A stretch of 64,000 nt of DNA from contig DGTQ01000023.1 of the NCBI GenBank assembly GCA_002394365.1, positions 17,162 to 81,161 on the forward strand, in the 5' to 3' direction. Shown one piece after another: positions 1 through 8,590 of the stretch; within the stretch, counting starts at the first letter, position 1, and every line of letters starts with the position of its first letter. Under the pieces are notes generated by a model, which saw only the letters and a list, made by a program, of their open reading frames with translations, searched no databases and was not told the DNA's origin. A program made the translations under genes and the position numbers. Origin of the DNA: Prevotellaceae bacterium UBA4332. Its GTDB lineage: Bacteria > Bacteroidota > Bacteroidia > Bacteroidales > Bacteroidaceae.

Positions 1-618
1 AAGTTTGGTTCCGCTTACAGGACCAGAAGCAGTGAGCACCTGATACTTGTCGCCCATGTCGTGACGACCTGCACGGGTGATGGGAGCCGAGCCACTGGTG
101 AAATAACAACGGCAAACGGCAGACACGAGAATAGGTGTAGCACCCTTCTCCTTTACCGCGTCACAAATCTGCTTCAGGCAAGACTTGTAGGTCTTGTTAG
201 GAATGGTACCACGACCATCACTCTTCACCTTGGCAGCGTTAGTAGCGTCACCAACAGACTCGTAGTAAGCCTGCAACTCCAGGTTGTCCATACCGCCAAA
301 CTGCGTGTCGTTATGGGCAAACTGTATCAACACATAGTCACCAGCCTCAACATTGTTCTTGGCATTCTGCCACAACTCGTTGTAGCCAGCGCGAGAGTCA
401 CGTCCACCCTTAGCATAGTTGACGGAAGTCCAACCGTTGGTGAGGAAGTTACCGAAGTACATTCCCCAACCACGCGTGTTGGTGACATTCTCATCATAAT
501 TTGCCATAGTGGAATCTCCCAGCGTGTGCACTTTCTTGGCACTCGCATTCATGCTTACGCCCATTATAATAAGGAGCGCAAACAGGAACATCCATAATTG
601 ATGAAATCTTTGTCTCAT
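1..618 (-). CDS. Secreted SGNH/GDSL esterase, rhamnogalacturonan acetylesterase-like (3' end beyond window)
   Basis: An open frame on the minus strand runs from ATG at 618 to the window edge without a stop (206 codons seen). The first 27 residues form a signal peptide with a hydrophobic stretch FLFALLIIMG ending ASA, so the enzyme is exported. SGNH blocks follow in order: GDST with the nucleophile Ser36, GGRDS near residue 71 and the FAHND block near residue 100. This pattern fits family CE12-type rhamnogalacturonan acetylesterases, which remove acetyl groups from pectin. The catalytic Asp/His block would lie beyond the window. A TAACTTTG promoter lies just upstream. The propeller-AraC regulator gene ends 202 bases upstream in the same direction, which suggests a pectin-related neighbourhood (inference). 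Confidence 0.85.
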   Translation of the reverse strand, partial: MRQRFHQLWMFLFALLIIMGVSMNASAKKVHTLGDSTMANYDENVTNTRGWGMYFGNFLTNGWTSVNYAKGGRDSRAGYNELWQNAKNNVEAGDYVLIQFAHNDTQFGGMDNLELQAYYESVGDATNAAKVKSDGRGTIPNKTYKSCLKQICDAVKEKGATPILVSAVCRCYFTSGSAPITRAGRHDMGDKYQVLTASGPVSGTKL

Positions 619-674
619 TTGGTTAATAATTAGTTTGTTTTTATTTGGTTAGTTAGTTTTGGGATTTTCGCTTG

Positions 675-682
675 CAAAGTTA
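675..682 (-). promoter_or_regulatory. -7 promoter box for the SGNH esterase
   Basis: On the minus strand this reads TAACTTTG, matching the Bacteroidetes TAnnTTTG box, and is followed by GC. It would start transcription near 668, leaving a leader of about 50 nt before the ATG at 618. No clear TTTG is seen at the usual -33 distance. Confidence 0.5.
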
Positions 683-746
683 CGAATTCTCTACTTCATC
701 TATTTATTAAAATACTTTCAAACAGGTTGCAAATAAAAACAAGAAA

Positions 747-784
747 GGTGCAATTTTATCCCACCATGAGGGTAAAATTGCACC
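747..784 (-). terminator. Strong hairpin, probable terminator of the obg-pgeF-regulator operon
   Basis: GGTGCAATTTTA (747-758) pairs perfectly with TAAAATTGCACC (773-784). A further CCC/GGG pairing continues inside after one bulged T. On the minus strand the stem is followed by a T-rich run (from 746 downward). It sits 37 bases past the regulator stop codon, so it should separate that operon from the esterase promoter. Confidence 0.7.
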
Positions 785-820
785 ACCTTACAGCGTAAGA
801 CGCTGATATTTAGCGACTAA

Positions 821-3331
821 CTAATTTGACATTCTGTAGTCGCTTGGCGACATATCCATAGAGGCTTTGAAGACCTTTGAGAAATACTTAGGGTCAGAGA
901 AACCGCAGGCATAAGCTATCTCATTTACACTCTTCGAAGTCTTCTCCAGCATCTGACAAGCCTTCTTCAGACGAGCCTCTCGCAGGAAGTCAGCTGGCGT
1001 GACACCGAGTATGCTCTTCATCTTACGGTTCAGGCTCGAACGGGACGTTGCCGTAGCGTCTGCCATATCCTCTACGCCTACATAGCTGTTGCCGATGTTC
1101 TTTTCCACAAACTCCATCAGGCGACGCATGAATGCCTCGTCTTCCTCATTCAGGTGAGAAACAACTAAGGTGTCCGTCTGGGGTTGTTCTTCGCTCTCGT
1201 TTTCTGTTGTTCCTTCTTGGCTGTCCGACTGCTTGGAGATAAGCTTCAGGTAGGCTTGCAGGTTCTCCTCTCGCTGCACTCGCAGGTGGCGTATATATAC
1301 TATGGTATATGTTACGCCTGCCACAAGCCCTATGAACAGAAGCAGGTAGAGGATGTAGGCATACCATGTTTCCCAGAAGGCTGGCTCCACTATTATCACC
1401 ACCTTGCGCACGTTGTTTACCCACAGTCCTTCGGCATTGGTAGAGGCTACCTCAAAGATGTATGTGCCTGGTGCGAGATTGTAGAGGCTAGAAGTGCGTG
1501 ATTCCTGCGGAATACTCCATTCTGACTCGTCATCAGGCTGCCACCAATGGCGCTCTTCAGTAATACGTGTTATGTACTTTATCTGCGAATTGTCCGTATA
1601 GTCGAGTGAAGCATAAGAAAGTGTTATGTCTCGCTCATCTTTTGAAAGGCGTATAGTATCGCAGTTTTCGGCAGCATAATCAATACGTCTTCCAGGTATG
1701 GAGTAAGAAGTCAGCACAAGTTTTGGTACATATATACGCTGGTGGAAGGCTGTTTCTGGTATCATGAGCACTCCTGACTCAAGCGACAGCAGCCACATAC
1801 CATTCTTCAAAAGGATGGGCTCTGCGTCGGAAAACCTCGATTCCATCGAGAAAAACAGGTCGTTGAAGTTCTCCTTGACATTGGTATCGACATTCAGGCG
1901 CGTCACCTGGTTATTACACTGTATGAGTATCTGGTCGCCAACTTCCGCCATAGCGAGTGCTGCATCGGAACCCATACCATTAGATGTATCGAAATGCCTG
2001 AAATCGAAGCGTGTTGCCCTGAGGTCCTTGGTCTCCAGCATCTCCACGCCACCGCTCTCGGTAGAGAGAAAGAGTCTGCCCTTGCGGTCTATAATCATGT
2101 CCATCAGCGCACTGCACGAAAGGCTTTTTGCTCGTTGCGCCTCTCTCACATGAACTCGGAACGTCATCTCTTCTGGCTTGCGCTTAAGTCCGTCAACCAC
2201 AAGAAAACCGTCGGTAGAGGTGGCAAGCAACAGGGAGTCGCCCAGTATCTTGAGTCTGCGCAACTGGGAATTGTTCTGCGGGTGGCTCTTCAGCACATTA
2301 TTGAAGTTCTTGAAGGTGAGTTTCTCTGCTGAAGGTTTCTCCACCAGATTCAGTCCGCCGCCCTGGGTTGCCAACCACAGGCGACCCCACTTGTCCTCCT
2401 TTATGTCATATATGTATGCGCAGTTTATCTTTGTTCCGTTGCTTGCTTCAACAGGCGAGCCCTCACGGAAATTCTCAAAGGTGAACACTCCATCCTCCGT
2501 CTCGTGAACGCGGAAAAGACCGTCGGGCTTACTGCCAAACCAGAAAGTGCCGTTCCGCTGCTGATACACCACGTATATCGGACTAATGAACGAAACCAGT
2601 TCCTTGTGCAACCTGCCGTCTGCGCCGAGATAACCTATGAGGTTAGCATCCTTGTCGAGCACGGTCACGGTCTTCTGGTTGCGGGTGGTAATCCATATCC
2701 TGCCTTTCTTGTCTATATACATGCAGCGCACTATGTCCTGTGGAACTACGGTCAAGGGGGTGGCAACCTGCGAAAGTGCCGAAATCTTGTCGATGCCGTA
2801 GGTACACATTATCCAGTAGTTTTTCTGCGTGTCCTGCATGAGCTGTCTTACATCGGGGAAGGAATAGCCGTTGATGGTCATAGGCTTGCTCGACCATACC
2901 GAGGTGTCATAGTTCATCCTTGCATTATAACGCTCCTGTATCTCGGGGTCGAGCTCTTCAAACATATATGTCTTGAGGTTGAAGCGCCACACCCTGCTGC
3001 TTATGGAGCAGTAGATGTTGCCGTCTTCACCCATTATGATGTTCCTTATACGGTCTGATGCAAGGTTGTTTCCGTCTCCAGGAAGGGACTTGAATATTGC
3101 AAAATCATAGCCGTCGTAGCGATTCAAGCCGTTCCATGTGGCAAACCACATAAAGCCCTTGTTATCCTGCAGCATCTTGGTGGCATGCCATTGCGACATA
3201 CCACTATGGTCGTCGTAATGCACATGACGATAGCGAAGCTGCTGCGTCTTGGCACTATCGCCTGCCTGGGGATCTGCCGTCAGGATTACAGAAAATGTAA
3301 TTGCAAAAATAGTAGTTAGTAGTCTATTCAT
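821..3331 (-). CDS. Membrane-spanning propeller/Y_Y_Y sensor fused to AraC DNA-binding domain, no kinase
   Basis: 836 aa. A signal peptide (about residues 1-20) is followed by propeller repeats of the Reg_prop type, shown by the motif MWFATWNGLNRYDGYDF near residue 60 and later copies of the GRLWLAT type. A Y_Y_Y-like domain follows (about 580-650), then one membrane helix (about 656-680), a 50-residue polar linker and a C-terminal AraC helix-turn-helix (about 731-836, with IAYACGFSDPKYFSKVFK). This is the ectodomain and output domain of a Bacteroides hybrid two-component system without histidine kinase or receiver. It would sense a periplasmic glycan and bind DNA directly, as SusR is thought to. 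Its start overlaps the pgeF stop (ATGA). The neighbouring pectin esterase is a plausible target (inference). Confidence 0.85.
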   Translation of the reverse strand: MNRLLTTIFAITFSVILTADPQAGDSAKTQQLRYRHVHYDDHSGMSQWHATKMLQDNKGFMWFATWNGLNRYDGYDFAIFKSLPGDGNNLASDRIRNIIMGEDGNIYCSISSRVWRFNLKTYMFEELDPEIQERYNARMNYDTSVWSSKPMTINGYSFPDVRQLMQDTQKNYWIMCTYGIDKISALSQVATPLTVVPQDIVRCMYIDKKGRIWITTRNQKTVTVLDKDANLIGYLGADGRLHKELVSFISPIYVVYQQRNGTFWFGSKPDGLFRVHETEDGVFTFENFREGSPVEASNGTKINCAYIYDIKEDKWGRLWLATQGGGLNLVEKPSAEKLTFKNFNNVLKSHPQNNSQLRRLKILGDSLLLATSTDGFLVVDGLKRKPEEMTFRVHVREAQRAKSLSCSALMDMIIDRKGRLFLSTESGGVEMLETKDLRATRFDFRHFDTSNGMGSDAALAMAEVGDQILIQCNNQVTRLNVDTNVKENFNDLFFSMESRFSDAEPILLKNGMWLLSLESGVLMIPETAFHQRIYVPKLVLTSYSIPGRRIDYAAENCDTIRLSKDERDITLSYASLDYTDNSQIKYITRITEERHWWQPDDESEWSIPQESRTSSLYNLAPGTYIFEVASTNAEGLWVNNVRKVVIIVEPAFWETWYAYILYLLLFIGLVAGVTYTIVYIRHLRVQREENLQAYLKLISKQSDSQEGTTENESEEQPQTDTLVVSHLNEEDEAFMRRLMEFVEKNIGNSYVGVEDMADATATSRSSLNRKMKSILGVTPADFLREARLKKACQMLEKTSKSVNEIAYACGFSDPKYFSKVFKASMDMSPSDYRMSN

Positions 3332-4068
3332 AGTCTTCTCTTTAACATGAACCCTGTTAGTATTCTACCGCATTTCACGTCTCCCGTCTGCTCTCTGCGT
3401 GCTGAGAAATAACGCTCGTCTGTGTAGGTATCTACCGATGAAACCGCTATTTTTTGAGCCTCAACGCCTTTGGCAAGCAGTTGGCGACGGTTTACCTCCT
3501 TCAGGTCTATATGAGGTTTCTCTCTGGGCAGTTCGTCTTTCTTCGTATTAGGGAGCCATATCGTGACGTCATCCATCTTGAAACCAGCTCCAGTAAACCT
3601 GTCGAGCACCTCCTGCCCCACCTCGAAACTCTCCTGAGATATGCCTGGCCCTATGACGGCAGTACACTGAGCAGGCTCTGTGCCGAAGGCTTGCGTCATA
3701 GCATCCATAGCCTTCTCGACTATCCTTAGCACTGTGCCCTTCCAGCCTGCGTGGATAGCTGCTGCCGCATGGTGAGCCTCGTCATACACAAGGACGGGTA
3801 TGCAGTCTGCTGTGCTTATGCCGAGCACCACCTCGGGCACATTGCTTATAACAGCGTCAACACCATCGAGAAGTGCCTCTTTCTGCTCTTTGGGCAAAGC
3901 AAGAAACAGCTCGTCTATCTGATATATGCGGTCTGTATGCGTTTGGTGAGGGCGGGCAAACCTCTCCTGACTCACGCCAAGCAGGGGGCAGAGTATTGAG
4001 GGATTGCGTCCTACTGTTCTGTCTGTAGTGAATGATACTATGTCCTTACCAAGGTTGTAGTATAGCAT
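3328..4068 (-). CDS. pgeF: Peptidoglycan editing factor PgeF / LACC1-like purine nucleoside phosphorylase family
   Basis: 246 aa, the usual length for the YfiH/PgeF (DUF152) family. The metal-site signatures are visible: QTHTDRI with its His residues, STADCIPV with the Cys, and IHAGWKGT with the second His. Family members have been reported as purine nucleoside phosphorylases/adenosine deaminases and, in E. coli, as removing wrongly incorporated amino acids from muropeptide precursors; which applies here cannot be told. The ATG shares one base with the obg stop (TAATG), and the gene's own TGA overlaps the regulator's ATG. The three genes are therefore translationally coupled. Confidence 0.9.
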   Translation of the reverse strand: MLYYNLGKDIVSFTTDRTVGRNPSILCPLLGVSQERFARPHQTHTDRIYQIDELFLALPKEQKEALLDGVDAVISNVPEVVLGISTADCIPVLVYDEAHHAAAAIHAGWKGTVLRIVEKAMDAMTQAFGTEPAQCTAVIGPGISQESFEVGQEVLDRFTGAGFKMDDVTIWLPNTKKDELPREKPHIDLKEVNRRQLLAKGVEAQKIAVSSVDTYTDERYFSARREQTGDVKCGRILTGFMLKRRL

Positions 4069-5261
4069 TAGATGTATTCAAAATCCTCGATTTCATCGAC
4101 ATTTTCTTCGTCGATAATATCCATATCCACTTCCTCGCCTGTTTCTTCCAGAGCTCCAATTTCTGTGTCGGCATTGCGGTCTTCTGCAAACACTTCGTCA
4201 GCAAGGAAACTCAAGTCCTTGTCTCTATGAACAAGCGTGTCTTCGGCTATCACTCCCTGTATCTTGTTGGACTCTGCATTGAGTTCCTTCCAGAGAATAT
4301 CCTTCAAGTCGTTGATACCCATACCCGTAACGCTGGAGATAAAGACCACCTGCAGGTCCTCTGGCAGGTCTTTCCTGAGCATTTCTATGAGCTCTTCGTC
4401 AAGCAAATCACACTTGGTAACGGCGAGCACCCGATGCTTCTGCAGCATCTCGGGATTAAACTTCTGCAATTCGTTCAGCAGCAACTGGTATTCCTTCTTT
4501 ATGTCGTCGGTATCGCCTGGCACCATAAAGAGCAGGAGCGAGTTGCGCTCTATGTGGCGGAGGAACCTCAGTCCCAAGCCTTTACCCTCTGCTGCTCCTT
4601 CTATTATGCCAGGAATGTCAGCCATAACGAATGACTGGTTGTCTCTGTAACTCACTATGCCGAGTGAAGGCTCCAGAGTGGTAAACGGATAGTTGGCTAT
4701 CTTGGGCTTAGCAGCCGAAAGGCTCGACAGGAGGGTTGACTTACCTGCATTAGGCAAACCCACGAGTCCGACATCGGCAAGGAGTTTCAGCTCCATGATT
4801 ACAGTCATCTCCTGCATCGGCTCGCCTGGCTGGGCATAGCGTGGGGCTTGGTTCGTAGCGGTGCGGAACTGGAAGTTGCCCAGTCCGCCTCTGCCTCCCT
4901 TCAGCAGTACTACCTCCTGCCCGTCTTCCATAACATCGCAGACGTATTTGCCTGTCTCTGCGTTATATACCACAGTACCACAGGGCACATCTATATAGAC
5001 ATCCTTGCCATCAGTACCATGACACTTGTCTCTGCCACCATTGCCACCATGCTCAGCGTAGATGTGGCGCTGATAGCGCAAGTGGAGCAGAGTCCAGTAA
5101 TTATGATTGCCACGCAGAATGATGCTCCCACCTTTTCCTCCGTCGCCTCCGTCAGGACCTCCATTGGGGTTATACTTCACGTGCTTTAGGTGCATACTGC
5201 CCCTTCCGCCCTTGCCCGAGCGGCATCTTATCTTTACGTAATCTACGAAGTTACTTTCCAT
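4068..5261 (-). CDS. obg: Obg-family GTPase (ribosome assembly)
   Basis: 397 aa. The N-terminal glycine-rich Obg fold is clear (GGPDGGDGGKGG near residue 35). The G domain has the P-loop GLPNAGKST, switch II DIPGIIEGAAEGKGLG and the G4 motif TKCD. The last 50 residues are an acidic tail rich in Glu and Asp, as in many Bacteroidetes Obg proteins. It assists 50S subunit maturation and the stringent response. It is probably transcribed with adk upstream and pgeF downstream. The upstream 204-bp spacer holds a 21-bp repeat array. Confidence 0.97.
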   Translation of the reverse strand: MESNFVDYVKIRCRSGKGGRGSMHLKHVKYNPNGGPDGGDGGKGGSIILRGNHNYWTLLHLRYQRHIYAEHGGNGGRDKCHGTDGKDVYIDVPCGTVVYNAETGKYVCDVMEDGQEVVLLKGGRGGLGNFQFRTATNQAPRYAQPGEPMQEMTVIMELKLLADVGLVGLPNAGKSTLLSSLSAAKPKIANYPFTTLEPSLGIVSYRDNQSFVMADIPGIIEGAAEGKGLGLRFLRHIERNSLLLFMVPGDTDDIKKEYQLLLNELQKFNPEMLQKHRVLAVTKCDLLDEELIEMLRKDLPEDLQVVFISSVTGMGINDLKDILWKELNAESNKIQGVIAEDTLVHRDKDLSFLADEVFAEDRNADTEIGALEETGEEVDMDIIDEENVDEIEDFEYI

Positions 5262-5280
5262 TTTCTTGCTTTGCTTATAA

Positions 5281-5448
5281 GGTTGGGCGTGTAGCTTCTA
5301 AAGACGGGCGCTTAGCCTCTGAGTGTGGGTGCTTAGCTTCCGAAGGCGGGTGCTTAGCCTCTAAATGTGGGTGCTTAGCTTCTGCTTCAAATTTGCTAGC
5401 AAATTCATTAAATTTACTAGTTAATTTGCAAAATTTGCTAGCAAATTT
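5281..5448 (-). repeat. Array of eight 21-bp units between adk and obg
   Basis: Read on the minus strand from 5448, eight units of exactly 21 bases keep the same phase with GCTA or ACTA at positions 7-10. Units 1-3 are nAATTTGCTAGCAAATTT-like and nearly palindromic. Units 4-8 switch to nnnGAAGCTAAGCACCC-like. In one frame the array reads as heptapeptides of the EAKHPHS kind, ending in TAA at 5275. That frame has only a TTG start overlapping the adk stop, so I treat the array as noncoding. Confidence 0.85.
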
Positions 5449-5465
5449 GATGTAGAAGCAAAGGA

Positions 5466-6038
5466 CTAGCAAGCAGCGATTGCCTTACTAATCTCAGAAT
5501 AAATGCCATCAATGGTTCCTACACCCTGAATCTGGGCGTATTTACCCTGCTTGATATAGAAATCTTTGAGAGGGAGAGTCTGTGAATAGTATGTGTCGAG
5601 GCGCTTCTTGGCTGTCTCCTCGTTGTCGTCTGCTCTGCCTGAACTTGCTCCACGTGCTATGATGCGCTTGATGAGTTCCTCGTCTGGCACCTCAAGACCG
5701 ATTACCACATTCACAGCCTCGCCACGCTCCTTGAGCATCTCGTCGAGAGCCTGAGCCTGAGCGATGGTACGTGGGAAACCATCGAAGATAACACCTGGGA
5801 TGTCCTTGCCCTGGGCATCGAGTGTGGAAGCGAGCATGTCGATAATGAGTGAGTCGGGCACGAGCTTGCCCTCGTTGATGTACTGAGAGGCTGTCTTGCC
5901 AAGCTCTGTGCCTGCCTTGATTTCTGCACGAAGCACATCGCCTGTTGATATGTGTGCAACGCCATACTCTGCAATAATCTTGTCACTCTGTGTGCCCTTA
6001 CCTGAACCTGGGGCACCGAAAATTACGATATTCTTCAT
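5466..6038 (-). CDS. adk: Adenylate kinase
   Basis: 190 aa, the short form without a zinc-binding LID insertion. The P-loop GAPGSGKGTQ is at residues 8-17. The AMP-binding stretch HISTGDVLRAE and the core FDGFPRT are also present, and the LID Arg residues lie around RIIARGASSGR. It interconverts ATP, ADP and AMP in the cytoplasm. It follows hpt after a 76-bp spacer of short A/T-rich words, so the two purine genes are probably co-transcribed. Confidence 0.97.
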   Translation of the reverse strand: MKNIVIFGAPGSGKGTQSDKIIAEYGVAHISTGDVLRAEIKAGTELGKTASQYINEGKLVPDSLIIDMLASTLDAQGKDIPGVIFDGFPRTIAQAQALDEMLKERGEAVNVVIGLEVPDEELIKRIIARGASSGRADDNEETAKKRLDTYYSQTLPLKDFYIKQGKYAQIQGVGTIDGIYSEISKAIAAC

Positions 6039-6114
6039 TTCTTTTTTATGTTAAAAATTATATTCTTATTCCTTATTCCTTTATTCTTTATCTCTAATTG
6101 CTAATTGCTAATTC

Positions 6115-6660
6115 CTAATTAACCAAAGAATAAATGTCCCTCAGCTGTCTTCCCTGCTGCTCGTAGTCCAGACCATAGCCCACGATGAAGGCTTCTGGCA
6201 ACTGCATGCCCACATACTTTACTTCCAGCCCTGTTACCTTCAGCTTTTCTGGCTTGAAGGAGAAAGCGCATATCTCAACGCTTGCAGGGTGCTGCTGGGC
6301 GAGGGCATCCTTGAGGAACTGCATGCTGTAGCCCGTTTCCACTATGTCCTCTATTATCACCACGTGCCTGCCCGATATGTCTTCTGTGACGGGCAGTATA
6401 CCTATTATCTTGCCCGTTGACTCTATGCCTGCATAGCTCTTGAGCTTGGCAAAGGTTATCTCGCAGGGGAACGTTATATGCCTGAGCAGGTCGCCTGCAA
6501 AGACAAAAGCACCGTTGAGCACCACTACAAAGACGGGGTTCTTGTCCTTGTAGTCGGCTGTTATCTGCTCTGCCACCTTACCGACTGCCTCGAGTATGTC
6601 TTGCTCCAAGATAGTCTTTTCGAAGGTCTTGCCGAGGATTGTTATGCGTTCTTTTGCCAT
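6115..6660 (-). CDS. hpt: Hypoxanthine phosphoribosyltransferase
   Basis: 181 aa, typical for the family. The PRPP-binding loop VVIIEDIVETG lies near residue 97 and the LNGAFVFAGDL stretch near residue 49. The C-terminal base-binding part VGYGLDYEQQGRQLRDI ends the protein. It salvages hypoxanthine (and usually guanine) to the nucleotide using PRPP. It is the first gene after a good minus-strand promoter, with adk next, and so leads a purine salvage/housekeeping operon that may continue to obg, pgeF and the regulator. Confidence 0.95.
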   Translation of the reverse strand: MAKERITILGKTFEKTILEQDILEAVGKVAEQITADYKDKNPVFVVVLNGAFVFAGDLLRHITFPCEITFAKLKSYAGIESTGKIIGILPVTEDISGRHVVIIEDIVETGYSMQFLKDALAQQHPASVEICAFSFKPEKLKVTGLEVKYVGMQLPEAFIVGYGLDYEQQGRQLRDIYSLVN

Positions 6661-6717
6661 AGGGTAAACTGCGTGCTTTGTGTGGGGGAAATGCAGGGGA
6701 TTATGCTAAATCGCTTA

Positions 6718-6748
6718 CAAAAGTACAAAAAAACATCGAATAGCCAAA
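6718..6748 (-). promoter_or_regulatory. Promoter of the hpt-adk operon
   Basis: On the minus strand TTTG (6748-6745) is followed after 19 bases by TACTTTTG (6725-6718), matching both elements of the Bacteroidetes promoter. The predicted start near 6711 leaves a leader of about 50 nt. Confidence 0.7.
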
Positions 6749-6790
6749 TACTTTCCTCCTTATACTTTATAGTTTATATGATTTTTTTTG

Positions 6791-6798
6791 TACTTTTG
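6791..6798 (+). promoter_or_regulatory. -7 promoter box for nnr
   Basis: TACTTTTG followed by CAG, 33 bases upstream of the nnr ATG and divergent from the hpt promoter. A -33 TTTG at normal distance is not evident. Confidence 0.5.
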
Positions 6799-6831
6799 CA
6801 GTGTTTTTGAAAATTTTTTCCTCTTTGCATC

Positions 6832-8334
6832 ATGAAGATATTTACGAGCTCACAGATAAGGGAACTGGACCGATACACCATTGAGCATGAACCGATAAGC
6901 AGCATCGACCTCATGGAAAGGGCTGCGGAGGCACTGACGGCCGAGATAACGAAGCGTTGGAACACAGAGACGCCGATGGTGGCGTTTGCTGGTCCTGGCA
7001 ACAACGGGGGCGATGCGCTTGCCGTAACACGCTTGTTGCGCGGCAGGGGCTACAACGTGGTGGCGTACCTCTTTAACGTGAAGGGGAAACTGTCGCCTGA
7101 CTGTGAGGCTAACAGCGAACGGTTGCGCAAGTGTGGCGAGGGCATACTGACAGAGGTGACTCGGGAGTTTGAGCCGCCTACGCTAAGCAACGATACGGTA
7201 GTGATTGACGGGCTTTTTGGCTCGGGGCTCAACAAGCCTCTTGGTGGTGGTTTCGCCGCCATGGTGCAGTACATCAACCAGTCTGGAAGCACGGTGGTGA
7301 GCATCGACGTGCCTTCGGGTTTGATGACGGAGGACAACACTTTTAACGTGAAGCAGAACATCATTCATGCTGACCTCACCCTCACGCTGGGGATGAAGAA
7401 GCTGTGCATGATGCTGCCTGAAAACCACGACTTCATAGGGCAGACAGTGGTGCTCGATATAGGGCTGAGCAAGGAGTTTATTGATGCTACTCCTGCCAGT
7501 TTCAGCATACTTGAGGAGAGCTTCGTGCGCTCCCTGCTGCATGGGCGTAGCGACTTTGCCCACAAGGGCAACATGGGGCACGCACTGCTCATAGCTGGAA
7601 AATACGGGATGGCTGGTGCTGCCATTCTTGCCACCAAGGCTTGCCTGAGGTCTGGTGTGGGCAAGGTGACGGTTCACTCTCCGCTTAACAACAACGACAT
7701 TCTCCAGATAAGCGTGCCTGAGGCTATCATAAGCCACGATATTGACGCAGAGTGTTTTACACAGGCGGTGGACACCAAGCCTTTCAACGCCATAGGCATA
7801 GGGCCTGGCATAGGGACAGAGGACAGCACTGCCGTAGCGCTGATAACACAGATAAGGAACACGCATCTGCCGATGGTGATTGATGCAGACGCACTGAACA
7901 TTCTCTCCACTCATCGCGCATGGCTGCAGCAGTTGCCTGAGGGAACAATACTCACCCCTCACCCAAGGGAGCTGGACCGTATATGCGATGCCAAGCCTGC
8001 AAATGACTATGACCGACTCATGAAGTCGCGAGACATGGCACAGCGTCTGCACGCCTACATTATACTGAAGGGACACCACAGCGCCCTCTGCATGCCTGAC
8101 GGACAGATAATATTCAACAATACGGGAAACAGCGGTATGGCAACAGCTGGCTCGGGCGACGTGCTCACTGGCATCATCACCGCCCTGCTCGCACGCGGCT
8201 ACTCGGCAAAGGATGCTGCGCTGGCTGGCATGTACCTTCATGGGCTGGCTGGCGACTATGCTGCACGCTCGCTAGGCGTTGAGAGCCTCATAGCCAGCGA
8301 CATCATCGACTACCTGCCCAAGGCTTTCAAGTAA
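6832..8334 (+). CDS. nnr: Bifunctional NAD(P)H-hydrate epimerase / ADP-dependent NAD(P)H-hydrate dehydratase
   Basis: 500 aa, the full two-domain form. The N-terminal YjeF-type epimerase half (about 1-215) carries GPGNNGGDALAVTRLLRGRG and VIDGLFGSGLNKPLGG. The C-terminal ribokinase-fold half (about 225-500) carries GPGIGTEDS, ILTPHPREL and the catalytic-loop motif GSGDVLTGI. It repairs hydrated NADH and NADPH. It stands alone on the plus strand with its own promoter and faces the fimbrial block, separated from it by a hairpin at 8436-8470. Confidence 0.96.
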   Translation: MKIFTSSQIRELDRYTIEHEPISSIDLMERAAEALTAEITKRWNTETPMVAFAGPGNNGGDALAVTRLLRGRGYNVVAYLFNVKGKLSPDCEANSERLRKCGEGILTEVTREFEPPTLSNDTVVIDGLFGSGLNKPLGGGFAAMVQYINQSGSTVVSIDVPSGLMTEDNTFNVKQNIIHADLTLTLGMKKLCMMLPENHDFIGQTVVLDIGLSKEFIDATPASFSILEESFVRSLLHGRSDFAHKGNMGHALLIAGKYGMAGAAILATKACLRSGVGKVTVHSPLNNNDILQISVPEAIISHDIDAECFTQAVDTKPFNAIGIGPGIGTEDSTAVALITQIRNTHLPMVIDADALNILSTHRAWLQQLPEGTILTPHPRELDRICDAKPANDYDRLMKSRDMAQRLHAYIILKGHHSALCMPDGQIIFNNTGNSGMATAGSGDVLTGIITALLARGYSAKDAALAGMYLHGLAGDYAARSLGVESLIASDIIDYLPKAFK

Positions 8335-8435
8335 ATCCGCGCATACCCGCAACTTGCTCTAAGCATAGCATCCTTACTACAACTTGACTTGAGGTATAGC
8401 ACCCTTACGGTTTTGCCTTGAGCAGAAAAAAGCAA

Positions 8436-8470
8436 GAGCTGAGAAAGTATTGTTTCTTCTTTCTCAGCTC
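8436..8470 (-). terminator. Hairpin between convergent nnr and the fimbrial operon
   Basis: GAGCTGAGAAAG (8436-8447) pairs perfectly with CTTTCTCAGCTC (8459-8470) around an 11-base loop. On the minus strand a T6 run follows within five bases, so it best fits the end of the fimbrial operon transcript. It could also stop nnr transcripts. The rest of the 8335-8590 gap holds short tandem words of the TTTTAACTC type (8500-8545). Confidence 0.75.
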
Positions 8471-8590
8471 CTGCATTATATGAGGTCGTGAGGTTTGAGA
8501 TTTAACTTTTAACTTTTAACTCTTAACTCTTAACATTAACCTTAAACCTTACACCCCAAAAGCGAAGCGACCTGAAAACCTGATAGCCTT

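Noticed and set aside
61..597. Open plus-strand frame of 178 codons at the window start
   Set aside because: It is the antisense of the partial SGNH esterase, which has a signal peptide and all expected motifs on the minus strand.
5275..5472. Possible 65-residue heptad-repeat protein between adk and obg
   Set aside because: Only a TTG start overlapping the adk stop, no ribosome site, and the frame just reads a 21-bp repeat array.
7183..8241. 352-codon open frame opposite nnr
   Set aside because: The nnr strand encodes a full two-domain enzyme with all motifs; the opposite frame shows none.
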